A stretch of DNA of 11,730 bases from an uncultured Prevotella sp. (GCA_934230965.1 CAKQFW010000042.1:1-11730), one strand, 5' to 3'; positions 5,670-11,730 are shown, counted from the first letter of the stretch. Translations and numbers: made by a program. The notes: generated from the sequence alone by a model not told the origin.

Positions 5670-5686
5670 ATTTTATACTATAAAAT
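5670..5686. promoter_or_regulatory. AT-rich palindrome next to the rplS -33 box
   Basis: ATTTTATA and TATAAAAT flank a single central C, giving a 17-bp perfect palindrome that starts 2 bases upstream of the rplS -33 element. It could be an UP-like element, an operator or simple AT-rich DNA. The rest of the 343-base gap 5547-5889 holds the rplS promoter and leader and the nucleotidase promoter region. Confidence 0.35.
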
Positions 5687-5783
5687 GTTTTATGACATGA
5701 TTTTTAACTACTTACCGCTTCGAGGTCTTATATCTGGCGCTTTGTTTTTAGCTTAAAGATGGCTTATTCACAACTTTTCTTGC

Positions 5784-5864
5784 TATCTTTGCAAGAGATA
5801 AGCTGCACCTCGGCAAAGATTGCAAGCAAGCTTGCATCTCTGCTCTCGGTTTGCGTTATCTTTG
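5784..5864 (+). promoter_or_regulatory. Promoter region of the split 5'-nucleotidase genes
   Basis: Two copies of the -7 box TATCTTTG lie on the plus strand at 5784-5791 and 5857-5864. The second has a TTG at 5832-5834, spacing 22 nt, and would give a leader of about 20 nt before the ATG at 5890. Between them an imperfect inverted repeat (5813-5827 with 5830-5843) contains the palindrome CAAGCTTG, a possible operator. The proximal box is the better candidate. Confidence 0.45.
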
Positions 5865-5889
5865 CCAAAGAAATTAAAAACAATATGAT

Positions 5890-6678
5890 ATGATAAACAA
5901 AAAATGTTTTAGTGCCAAGGGGATGGCTGTGGCGGCACTGGCTGTGCTGTGCGTGGGATGTGCCTCTACAAAAAGCCAAAAACCGAAATTGGCTAACATC
6001 AGCGGAACACGTGTGCTGGTAGATAGCAGATATGATGCGCAGCCAGATGCTGAGGCTACTGCCTTTTTGAAACCTTACAGCGCTAAGGTAGACAGCTTGA
6101 TGAGCCCTGTGGTGGGACAAACAGCACGCTATATAGCCTCGAAAAGACCTGAAAGCGAACTGTCGAACCTGTTGCCTGATATCTTAATATGGGCTTCGAA
6201 GCGATTTAATGAGAAACCCGACTTTGCTGTGTATAATGTGGGTGGCATACGTGCTGCCTTTGCTAAAGGCAATATCACGGTGGGCGATGTGCTCGACGTG
6301 GCACCGTTTGAAAACAAAATTTGCTTCTTAACACTCTCTGGCGACAAGGTGCGCGAATTGTTTACACAGATAGCTGCCAGATATGGCGAGGGCGTGAGCC
6401 ATGCCGTAAAACTGGAGATAGGTAAGGATAGCACGCTGGTGTCGGCCACGGTTAATGGTGAGCCCATCGATGTTAAAAAGTCGTATCGCATTGCTACGCT
6501 CGACTATCTGGCGCAAGGTAACGATCAAATGGTAGCCTTTAAAGCTAAAACAAATGTGGTGTCGCCACAAAACGAAGAGAACAATGTGCGCTTCTTGATT
6601 ATGGACTATTTCCGCGCCTTTGCTGCTAAAGGGCAGGTGGTAGATAGTAAGGTTGAAGGACGTATCGTGGTGAAATAA
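5890..6678 (+). CDS. Lipoprotein: 5'-nucleotidase C-terminal (substrate-binding) domain only
   Basis: This 262-aa protein has a lipoprotein signal (LAVLCVGC, lipidated Cys24 followed by ASTKSQ), so it should be anchored in the outer or inner membrane. The rest is a 5'-nucleotidase C-terminal domain: ESELSNLLPDIL (88-99), the nucleobase-binding-side motif VGGIRAAF (117-124), ITVGDVLDVAPFENKICFLTLSG (129-151), and YRIATLDYLAQGNDQM (199-214). Full UshA-type enzymes carry this domain after the metallophosphoesterase domain in one chain of about 550 aa; here it is a separate gene placed first. The catalytic half follows 63 bases downstream; together they total 538 residues. By itself it lacks metal ligands and should be catalytically inactive. 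The GND in place of the common GGD at 210-212 is a small deviation. Confidence 0.9.
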   Translation: MINKKCFSAKGMAVAALAVLCVGCASTKSQKPKLANISGTRVLVDSRYDAQPDAEATAFLKPYSAKVDSLMSPVVGQTARYIASKRPESELSNLLPDILIWASKRFNEKPDFAVYNVGGIRAAFAKGNITVGDVLDVAPFENKICFLTLSGDKVRELFTQIAARYGEGVSHAVKLEIGKDSTLVSATVNGEPIDVKKSYRIATLDYLAQGNDQMVAFKAKTNVVSPQNEENNVRFLIMDYFRAFAAKGQVVDSKVEGRIVVK

Positions 6679-6741
6679 TCTATTGTATGAAACAAGGGCT
6701 TCGGCCTGCAACAATTGAACAAAGAAAAAGAAAATAGAGAT

Positions 6742-7572
6742 ATGAAAAAGATATTTTTGGCGCTCGCTCTATTGGTAAGCATGGCTTGCCAGGCACAAAA
6801 GCAACTGGAGATATTGCACACTAACGACACGCATAGCTGTATTATGCCGCTGAACGTTAACTTGGCCGACACCAGCGTGGCTGGACGTGGCGGCTTTGTG
6901 CGTCGTGTGACAATGATAAAACAAGAACGTGAACGTAACCCACAACTGCTGCTCATTGATAGTGGCGACTTCTCGCAAGGATCGCCTTACTACTCGCTGT
7001 TTAAAGGCGAGGTGGAAATAGGACTGATGAACTGCATGAAGTATGACGCTGTTACCATAGGTAACCACGAGTTTGACTTCGGCCTTGAAAACATGGCACG
7101 CCTCTTTCGTATGGCGAAATTTCCTATCGTGTGCTCAAACTACGACTTTACGGGCACACCGGTTGAGGGACTGGTAAAGAAATATGTGGTGCTGCATCGC
7201 AATGGATTGAAGATTGGGCTCTTTGGTCTTTGCCCCGAACTGCAAGGTCTTGTTGACATGAGTAAGTGTGAGGGCGTGCGCTATCTCGACCCTGTAGAGG
7301 TGGGCAATGAGATGGCCAAACTGCTGAAAGAACAGGAGAAATGTGACGTGGTGGTGTGTATATCGCACTTGGGATGGCTGAAACCCGACGAGATGGGCGA
7401 CCCCTATTTCTTAGCACGCTCGCGTAACGTTGACTTGCTGCTGGGCGGACACTCACACACTAATTTTAAAGAACTACGCTACGTAAAAGACCTTGATGGG
7501 AAACAAGTGCCTGTTGACCAAAACGGCAAAAACGCTGTCTACGTGGGCAAACTAACGCTTACGTTTGAGTAA
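6742..7572 (+). CDS. Secreted metallophosphoesterase: 5'-nucleotidase N-terminal (catalytic) domain only
   Basis: This 276-aa protein starts at ATG 6742; an upstream TTG at 6715 adds only nine hydrophilic residues before the signal peptide and is unlikely. Residues 1-18 form a signal peptide. SMAC15 could be a lipobox, or cleavage may follow CQA, so lipidation is uncertain. All dinuclear-metal motifs are present: D29-x-H31 (NDTH), D76 (SGD), N108-H109 (GNHE), H209 (ISHLGW) and H237-S-H239 (GGHSH). The chain stops right after the domain (VGKLTLTFE), with no substrate-binding half. It probably hydrolyses nucleotides or related phosphate esters outside the cytoplasm together with the upstream lipoprotein, supplying nucleosides for salvage. 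Partnership is inferred from adjacency and domain logic. Confidence 0.93.
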   Translation: MKKIFLALALLVSMACQAQKQLEILHTNDTHSCIMPLNVNLADTSVAGRGGFVRRVTMIKQERERNPQLLLIDSGDFSQGSPYYSLFKGEVEIGLMNCMKYDAVTIGNHEFDFGLENMARLFRMAKFPIVCSNYDFTGTPVEGLVKKYVVLHRNGLKIGLFGLCPELQGLVDMSKCEGVRYLDPVEVGNEMAKLLKEQEKCDVVVCISHLGWLKPDEMGDPYFLARSRNVDLLLGGHSHTNFKELRYVKDLDGKQVPVDQNGKNAVYVGKLTLTFE

Positions 7573-7660
7573 GGGGAGCAAACGTCGACAAAGGAGGTGA
7601 ATATCTGTAACCGTAGGTTTCTGAATGAAGTGATGGAACCTGCAGTAGCCATCATACAAA

Positions 7661-7746
7661 AGAAGCGTCCTCGAAGAGGGCTGACACTCATAGCTCTAAT
7701 TCATTGTTTAGCTTATAAAGTGTTCGCCCTCTTCAAGGACGCTTCT
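7661..7746. other. Long near-perfect 86-nt hairpin (RNA structure or terminator)
   Basis: Arms 7661-7681 and 7726-7746 are complementary over 21 positions with one mismatch (C7672/A7735). After a 2x2 internal loop, pairing resumes with ACACT (7684-7688) / AGTGT (7719-7723), then ATAGCT (7690-7695) / AGCTTAT (7710-7716, one bulge), leaving a 14-nt apical loop. It begins 88 bases after the nucleotidase stop. A modestly T-rich stretch follows on the plus strand but no true T-run. It could be an unusual terminator, a processed 3' element or a small RNA. The 62-aa ORF across it (GTG 7597 to 7785) is explained by the structure. The remaining gap (7573-7660, 7747-7859) shows nothing else clear. Confidence 0.6.
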
Positions 7747-7859
7747 GTTTCAATATCTTTCTTTGTAGATTATCGGCTCAGATAAGATTATAGTGCCTTT
7801 AACAATTTAATAATTTCTTATTGCGAGTATTTGTTTTTAACTGAACGGATGCTCCCTTC

Positions 7860-7894
7860 AAGTAGGACGGTGGTCTCCGCGCCCCGTCCTATTT
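7860..7894. terminator. Hairpin downstream of the 67-aa ORF
   Basis: TAGGACGG (7863-7870) and CCGTCCTA (7884-7891) form an 8-bp GC-rich stem, extendable by AAG/TTT to 11 pairs with one G-U, around a 13-nt loop. It lies 39 bases past the stop of the minus-strand ORF 7933-8136 and 288 bases past the plus-strand nucleotidase. There is no strong T-run on the minus side, so it is a terminator candidate only. Confidence 0.4.
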
Positions 7895-7932
7895 GGATAA
7901 TTCATGGAAGTTATCTGAAGGAGTTTCTTCTA

Positions 7933-8136
7933 TTACTCCCAAATATTTGAGCTATTGCCCTTAGAACGTGCATCATCAATTTTGCCTGTATTGCCATAAT
8001 CGTTCAGAGTGCTGCCTTCGCTGCCATCTCCTGCATCCAACAATATTTGGTTCTTTACTGAACCTGAACCAGCCATTATGCCGCTGGGTTCAATTGATAA
8101 TATTATGATTGTAGGGCGTATATAATTTAACTTCAT
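7933..8136 (-). CDS. Small Prevotella-type peptide ORF of unknown function (67 aa)
   Basis: The 67-aa ORF starts MKLNYIRPTIIILSIEPSGIMAGSGS and then becomes hydrophilic and Asp/Gly/Asn-rich (LLDAGDGSEGSTLNDYGN), ending SNIWE. I know no named family, but Prevotella and relatives commonly encode small ORFs of this design: a Y-x-x-P-x-(hydrophobic) N-terminus, a (L/M)AGS-like motif near residue 21-24, an acidic glycine-rich middle and an aromatic/acidic end. The hydrophobic stretch 8-15 is too short for a standard signal peptide, and the MAGS site loosely resembles a leader-peptide cleavage motif; that is speculation. It lies downstream of a T9SS cargo-like gene, separated by a 27-28-bp tandem repeat. 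No promoter box was found. Confidence 0.55.
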   Translation of the reverse strand: MKLNYIRPTIIILSIEPSGIMAGSGSVKNQILLDAGDGSEGSTLNDYGNTGKIDDARSKGNSSNIWE

Positions 8137-8186
8137 TGCTTTTGTTTCGCTTTTATATTTATATATTGTTATTGATTACTCTTTTT

Positions 8187-8297
8187 GCTAATTGTCTTTT
8201 GTCTTTCGAGTTTCGCTATCGCCTTTTGTTATTCGAGTTTCGCTATCGTCTCATGTCTTTCGACTTTCGCTAATCGTCTTTTATCTTTCGATTTTTG
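8187..8297. repeat. Four-copy 27-28-bp tandem repeat
   Basis: Units begin with GCTA at 8187, 8215, 8242 and 8269 and run 28, 27, 27 and about 29 nt. The first three each end TTCGAnTTTC; the last is degenerate (TTCGATTTTTG). A further worn fragment follows (TCCTTCAACTTTT, from about 8298). Units differ by several substitutions. The array fills much of the 186-base gap between the 67-aa ORF and the T9SS cargo-like gene. Two plus-strand ORFs over it have 9-residue internal repeats only because of the array and are not genes. Confidence 0.85.
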
Positions 8298-8322
8298 TCC
8301 TTCAACTTTTATCGTCATACTT

Positions 8323-9654
8323 TTATTTAACGATAAACTTCTTGCCATTTTGTATGTACACGCCAGGCATTAGGCTGTTGTTCTTCTTTTGAACATTTTG
8401 ACCTGAGAGAGTGTAGATGGCTGAGGTATTAGCATCAGTAACGTTGGCTTCGGGACGCAAAACTGTATTGATGCCTGTCGTGCTGTCGTCTTCTACATTT
8501 AGTTTGGCAAGTGTTATATTGCCGTTGGAGTTGTTCGGGAAGACGAAGTAAGCGCGCAAACCCTTCATTGTGCCCTTACCATCTGGTATGAGCAGTTCGG
8601 TGCCTTGATTGCCGCCAACAAAGCGAACATTGTTTTCACCAGAAACTACGGTGGGGTCGTAAACACCAACAAACTGATAACTTAGTTGTTCATCATCGCT
8701 TGCTTTGCAAGTTCTTGTGATGGTTTGGGGCGTTGTCTTCTCAATAGTTTTATTGTTAAACACAGGAATCTCTACGGTTTCACGGGGCAAAACCATGTAG
8801 GGAACACCTGCTTTGGTCTCGGTTACCTTCTTGAACTTTAACTGTGCTACACCCTGATCGTTTACGCTAACGCTTTCAAATTCGTTGAACAGTGCGTCTT
8901 TAAACGTTGTTTTAATGTCGTCGGCTGTTAAGGCGAAAGGCAAGCAAAGGGTGTACCAGCCTCCGTCGGCAGCAAAGGCGCGTCCTAATGTTATCTTATC
9001 TATGGTCTTGCCATCATATCCTTTCAATGTAGCTGCATTATCGGCTGTTGAATTGAGACCGTCTAATGTAATGTCAACTGTTGTTGCACTGCCTGATTTC
9101 TTGTAAATGTAGGTGGTAGAACTAGAAGCGGTATATACATTCCAAATAGATGTTCCATCATTCTTGTAGTAGCACCAGAAGTTTTTGTAGTTCTTGCTTC
9201 CAATTTCTATTTTCACATTATTATTGTTTTCAAAAATGAATGTGACTTTACAAAAATCTTGATTTGTCGAGCTGATTTTGTCTTCAAATTTAATTTTACG
9301 TTCACTCTTGTTGCCAGAAAGATATTTGCTTCCTGATAGCGTCTTTATGTAGCTGTATTTTTCTGTCTTTTCCAAGACAAAGATAGTGGTATTTGAATCT
9401 GATATCACAGCATCATTTCCTTCAAGTGTTACTGGGCAGCCGTCAAATCTTGAGGTTTTGAATGAGCCTACCGTTCGAGTACACTCTTTGCCTGCTATGA
9501 TGGTTTTGTCTACGATGATGAATTCGTCGTTGTCTGCTAATTCTGACGTGCTTGTAACCAATGTATATCGGTCGCCCATGGCTGCTTTTAGCGCATTGCA
9601 CATCAATAGGGCAATAATGCACAATATACAACAATGTGTGTGTTTGCTTTTCAT
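8323..9654 (-). CDS. Secreted protein with T9SS-type C-terminal sorting domain
   Basis: This 443-aa protein has a signal peptide at 1-24 or 25 (hydrophobic core CCILCIIALLMCNALKA). The C-terminus, from about residue 393 (TGINTV) through IYTLSGQNV and PGVYIQNGKKFIVK at the end, is the standard Prevotella form of the type IX secretion sorting domain, which is cleaved while the protein is exported and attached to the surface. The N-terminal part (YTLVTSTSELADNDEFIIV, about 30-190) looks like a beta-rich domain found in Bacteroidetes extracellular proteins. The middle (WYTLCLPFALTADDIKTTF, about 233-251) matches a recurrent Prevotella module with unknown role. No catalytic motif is seen, so adhesion or binding is only a guess. 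The PorT-like protein of this window fits its export route. Confidence 0.85.
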   Translation of the reverse strand: MKSKHTHCCILCIIALLMCNALKAAMGDRYTLVTSTSELADNDEFIIVDKTIIAGKECTRTVGSFKTSRFDGCPVTLEGNDAVISDSNTTIFVLEKTEKYSYIKTLSGSKYLSGNKSERKIKFEDKISSTNQDFCKVTFIFENNNNVKIEIGSKNYKNFWCYYKNDGTSIWNVYTASSSTTYIYKKSGSATTVDITLDGLNSTADNAATLKGYDGKTIDKITLGRAFAADGGWYTLCLPFALTADDIKTTFKDALFNEFESVSVNDQGVAQLKFKKVTETKAGVPYMVLPRETVEIPVFNNKTIEKTTPQTITRTCKASDDEQLSYQFVGVYDPTVVSGENNVRFVGGNQGTELLIPDGKGTMKGLRAYFVFPNNSNGNITLAKLNVEDDSTTGINTVLRPEANVTDANTSAIYTLSGQNVQKKNNSLMPGVYIQNGKKFIVK

Positions 9655-9693
9655 AGCTTCTTTTGTTTATTTGTTTACTTGGTTATTTACATA

Positions 9694-9732
9694 AAAAGGA
9701 TTGAACAGCATTGCTGCGTGTTCAATCCTTTT
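9694..9732. terminator. Intrinsic terminator after the TPR protein gene
   Basis: A perfect 14-bp inverted repeat, AAAAGGATTGAACA (9694-9707) and TGTTCAATCCTTTT (9719-9732), has an 11-nt loop. On the minus strand it starts 67 bases after the TPR gene stop and ends in TTTTT. It stands only 39 bases upstream of the next minus-strand ATG (9654), so that gene needs its own promoter, of which I see no consensus, or depends on read-through. Confidence 0.85.
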
Positions 9733-9798
9733 CTATCTATTGTTATATAACTTTCAATGGTTAGCGGTTATTTAACTTTTAAGTCCAGGGCATTATGA

Positions 9799-11217
9799 TT
9801 ACTTGATGCTCATAATCTGCAGACCGTTGGGGTCTTCGGGCTTAATTTCGAGCAGTTTGCCTGCATACTCTTTAGCCTCTACCTTCTTGTCGTTCTGAAT
9901 GTAGTGAACTGCGAGGTAGGTGTAAGCGGTAGCCAGCTTGTTGAGCTCAGCAGCACTCTTGTCGGCCTTAGGCTCAACCAGAGAGATATACTGCTTGTAG
10001 TAGGGGAGAGCCAAGCCAACTTTCAAGTCGGGGTTGATCTGGTGGTTCATCAACGCACGCTTCCATACAGCGTATGTAGCAGCGTAGTCGAACTTCTCAG
10101 CGATAGTGGCATATACCTTATCGGCCTTCTTGTAAGCTTCAATCTTTGCAGCTTGCTCAGCGCCATCAGCCTCGTCGATGTAGATGTCGGCCAGAGCGTC
10201 ATACTCTTTGTAGGTTACGCCTTCGCCCTTATCAGCGATGTAGCCTTCCATGGCAGTTACAGCTTCGGCAAATTTCTTAGCCTTAACCAATGTGGCAGAT
10301 ATAAGCTTCTTAGCCTCTTTGTTCTCGGGAGCTACTTCAGCAATGTGGTTGTAAGCAGCAACCGCCTCGTCATACTTACCAATGTTGGTCAGTGCATCGC
10401 CATAGAAAATATAGTCGTTTGCGGTGAACTTTACAGTATCGTTAGCAGCGAAAAGCTTTGCACCATAGTTTGCAGCTGTTTCATAGTCTTTCTTCTTGTC
10501 GCTTGCATACATACCAATACGGTTGAAAGCGTTGTATTCGGGATATTTAGCAATACCCTTACCAGCCAGTTCAACGGCCTTGTCATACTGCTCCATTACG
10601 TATGCTGTAGAAGCATAGTCGAAGAGTATGTAGTCTTCCAATGTGGTAACGTCTTTCACCTTATCGAAATACTCGAGAGCTGTCTTCAAACGGTCGTTCT
10701 GTGAGAACATGTAGCCAGCAGCAGCGTCAACGGGGTATGTAGGATCAACCTCGCCCAGCTTCTTCAGCATGGCAACAGCTCCATCGGGGTCAACCTTTTG
10801 GTATACACGAGCATATTTTACATATGATGTAGGGTTCTTGGGGTCAACAGTAGTAGCTGTCTCATACCACATAGCTGCCTCGCCACCATTCTCTTCTACA
10901 GCAGAGATGTCGCCGTGCAGAATGTAGCCAGCAGCGTTGTTTTTGCCTACCTTGATGGCCTGATCAGCATACAACTTTGCTTGCTCAAGGTTCTTTGCAT
11001 TAAGAAAAGCACGGCCCAATGCTGCGATAGCGTCAGCATTCTTCTTGTTGAGCTTGATGTAATCCTTAACCTGATCCTTAGTGGCTTTAACATCGCCCTT
11101 AGCATCAATCACTACTTTTGTAATGGCATCAACCTGAGCTTTGTCAACCTGTGCCATTGCGGGCGCTGACATACCAGCCAGCATTGCTCCGATAACGAAA
11201 TATTTAATTGCTTTCAT
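9799..11217 (-). CDS. Periplasmic tetratricopeptide-repeat protein
   Basis: This 472-aa protein has a signal peptide (1-22, ending SAPAMA, then Q) and is made almost entirely of TPR-like helix pairs. Examples are AIAALGRAFLNAKNLEQAKLYADQAIKV (about 62-89), the WYETATTVDPKNPTSYVKYARVY segment (about 117-139) and NDYIFYGDALTNIGKYDEAVAAYNHIAEVAPENKEA (about 267-302). TPR arrays are scaffolds for protein contacts, and no enzyme motif is visible. The upstream neighbour on the same strand is a PstS-like protein. In Prevotella and Porphyromonas this order (exbB, exbD genes, tonB, PstS-like, TPR) is one I recall as recurring, so a role linked to the TonB/ExbBD energy-coupling or envelope machinery is inferred. 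The 181-base gap before it suggests an additional promoter or processing site. Confidence 0.88.
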   Translation of the reverse strand: MKAIKYFVIGAMLAGMSAPAMAQVDKAQVDAITKVVIDAKGDVKATKDQVKDYIKLNKKNADAIAALGRAFLNAKNLEQAKLYADQAIKVGKNNAAGYILHGDISAVEENGGEAAMWYETATTVDPKNPTSYVKYARVYQKVDPDGAVAMLKKLGEVDPTYPVDAAAGYMFSQNDRLKTALEYFDKVKDVTTLEDYILFDYASTAYVMEQYDKAVELAGKGIAKYPEYNAFNRIGMYASDKKKDYETAANYGAKLFAANDTVKFTANDYIFYGDALTNIGKYDEAVAAYNHIAEVAPENKEAKKLISATLVKAKKFAEAVTAMEGYIADKGEGVTYKEYDALADIYIDEADGAEQAAKIEAYKKADKVYATIAEKFDYAATYAVWKRALMNHQINPDLKVGLALPYYKQYISLVEPKADKSAAELNKLATAYTYLAVHYIQNDKKVEAKEYAGKLLEIKPEDPNGLQIMSIK

Positions 11218-11274
11218 AATTCAGTTTTTTAATTGTTAATCATTCGACTTATGTTTATTTCTCCTTTCTTAGCT

Positions 11275-11290
11275 TGTCACCATTGTGACA
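11275..11290. promoter_or_regulatory. Inverted repeat in the leader of the TPR gene
   Basis: TGTCAC (11275-11280) and GTGACA (11285-11290) flank CATT, about 60 bases upstream of the TPR gene ATG on the minus strand. It could be a leader hairpin or an operator half-site pair. A further partial repeat, GTAAC...GTTAC, lies upstream at about 11335-11356. No TAnnTTTG box with proper spacing was found in 11218-11398. Confidence 0.3.
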
Positions 11291-11398
11291 GCTTTGCTGT
11301 TCGTTTTAATGTAACTTGCTTTTATCCTTATAACGTAACAAACGTTCAAAAGTTACATAAGCCATCCTCGTATAAAGTATTTTTTTTGCTTTTTTGTC

Positions 11399-11730
11399 TT
11401 ATCGTGGCTTGTTGTTAACATTTACATCGCGAATAGATATTTCGCCTCGAGTAGGTAACAAACCCGCCTTGAAAATGATGAGCTGACCTTTAGGTTGTTC
11501 TATGAAATGAGCAAAGCCCCAAGGCAGACCACGTTTCGGGTCGTTTAGTAACGCATATATTGTTCTTACAAACGGATATCTTCCGTTCAGCAGCCATGCC
11601 TGGTAAGGTTTCCAAGAGTTGAGGGGCGTAGCCTTCTCAAGTTTGCTTACCGACATTACTGTAATCTTTTTATTCCATGTGGTGTTTGTAGAGTCGCGTT
11701 TATCGTTCAGCCAATTGCTACCAATAATAC
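11399..11730 (-). CDS. PstS-like phosphate-binding protein, C-terminal part (N-terminus beyond window)
   Basis: The frame is open from the right edge to the TAA at 11399-11401; an internal ATG at 11656 is not the start. About 110 residues are visible: IIGSNWLNDKRDSTNTTW..., then NGRYPFVRTIYALLNDPKRGLPWGFAHF, IEQPKGQLIIFKAGLLPTRGEISIRDV. The 'YPxxRxxYxxxxxP..GLpxGFaxFv....GQxIxxkaGLLP' pattern is the C-terminal lobe of PstS-family phosphate ABC transporter substrate-binding proteins. No pst transporter genes follow; instead a TPR gene does. This is the arrangement of the Bacteroidetes exbBD/tonB-linked PstS-like protein, whose ligand and role are not settled. Periplasmic location is inferred from the family, as the signal peptide is out of view. 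Confidence 0.8.
   Translation of the reverse strand, partial: IIGSNWLNDKRDSTNTTWNKKITVMSVSKLEKATPLNSWKPYQAWLLNGRYPFVRTIYALLNDPKRGLPWGFAHFIEQPKGQLIIFKAGLLPTRGEISIRDVNVNNKPR

Noticed and set aside
5764..6120. 118-aa minus-strand ORF overlapping the nucleotidase lipoprotein and its promoter
   Set aside because: No recognisable domain; it overlaps the better-supported lipoprotein gene and promoter boxes.
7661..7746. MITE or insertion-sequence remnant
   Set aside because: No target-site duplication is visible at the ends and only one copy exists in the window. A genome-wide search is needed before calling it mobile.
7597..7785. 62-aa plus-strand ORF with an apparently perfect Shine-Dalgarno
   Set aside because: The AAAGGAGG overlaps its GTG, the ORF runs through both arms of the long hairpin, and the product shows no domain or gene-like composition.
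8187..8297. CRISPR array
   Set aside because: Units are contiguous with no spacers, diverged, and there are no cas genes.
8185..8392. Two overlapping plus-strand ORFs with 9-residue repeats
   Set aside because: They are by-products of the 27-bp tandem repeat and run into the end of the T9SS cargo gene on the other strand.
9904..10704. 266-aa plus-strand ORF opposite the TPR gene
   Set aside because: It is a valine/serine/leucine-rich antisense shadow of the repetitive TPR coding sequence.

Overview
The window looks like a Bacteroidales chromosome, most likely Prevotella or a close relative. The evidence is: four promoters fitting the Bacteroidetes pattern TTG-(about 20 nt)-TAnnTTTG; a PorT-type outer-membrane protein and a secreted protein ending in a type IX secretion (T9SS) sorting domain; Bacteroidetes-style small lipoproteins; and few Shine-Dalgarno sites next to start codons. 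I see no integrase, phage gene, insertion sequence, CRISPR array, tRNA or rRNA. Most of the content is ordinary housekeeping with a few unusual details.

Layout, left to right. Positions 1-231 (+) hold the C-terminal tail of an Rpn-family (PD-(D/E)XK) nuclease with a 12-bp coding repeat. A bidirectional terminator separates it from two tandem deoxynucleoside kinases (370-1622, -), whose promoter and folded leader lie at about 1684-1823. Next come a 2[4Fe-4S] ferredoxin (1963-2130, -), porT (2320-3060, -), a 68-aa basic protein (3095-3301, -) and a stand-alone AICAR formyltransferase (3364-4545, -). The last three may form one operon reading from purH to porT. Facing away from purH is an 88-aa protein of unknown function (4764-5030, +), separated by a terminator from rplS (5187-5546, -).

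From 5890 to 7572 (+) a 5'-nucleotidase is encoded as two secreted proteins in inverted order: first the substrate-binding C-terminal domain (a lipoprotein), then the metallophosphoesterase domain. The 360 bases that follow carry two hairpins, one of them an 86-nt, near-perfect rod. After that come a 67-aa secreted-peptide-like ORF (7933-8136, -), a 27-28-bp tandem repeat (8187-8297) and a T9SS cargo-like protein (8323-9654, -). The window ends with a secreted TPR protein (9799-11217, -) and the C-terminal part of a PstS-like phosphate-binding protein (11399-11730, -). Together these two resemble the distal end of a Bacteroidetes exbB/exbD/tonB-type operon.

Nucleotide metabolism recurs: dNTP salvage kinases, the penultimate step of IMP synthesis, and periplasmic or surface nucleotide hydrolysis. 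These genes belong to separate transcription units, so this is a theme rather than a demonstrated system. I found no convincing new multi-gene system. The best leads are the two structured non-coding elements, the split nucleotidase, the stand-alone animal-like AICAR formyltransferase, and several small uncharacterised proteins.
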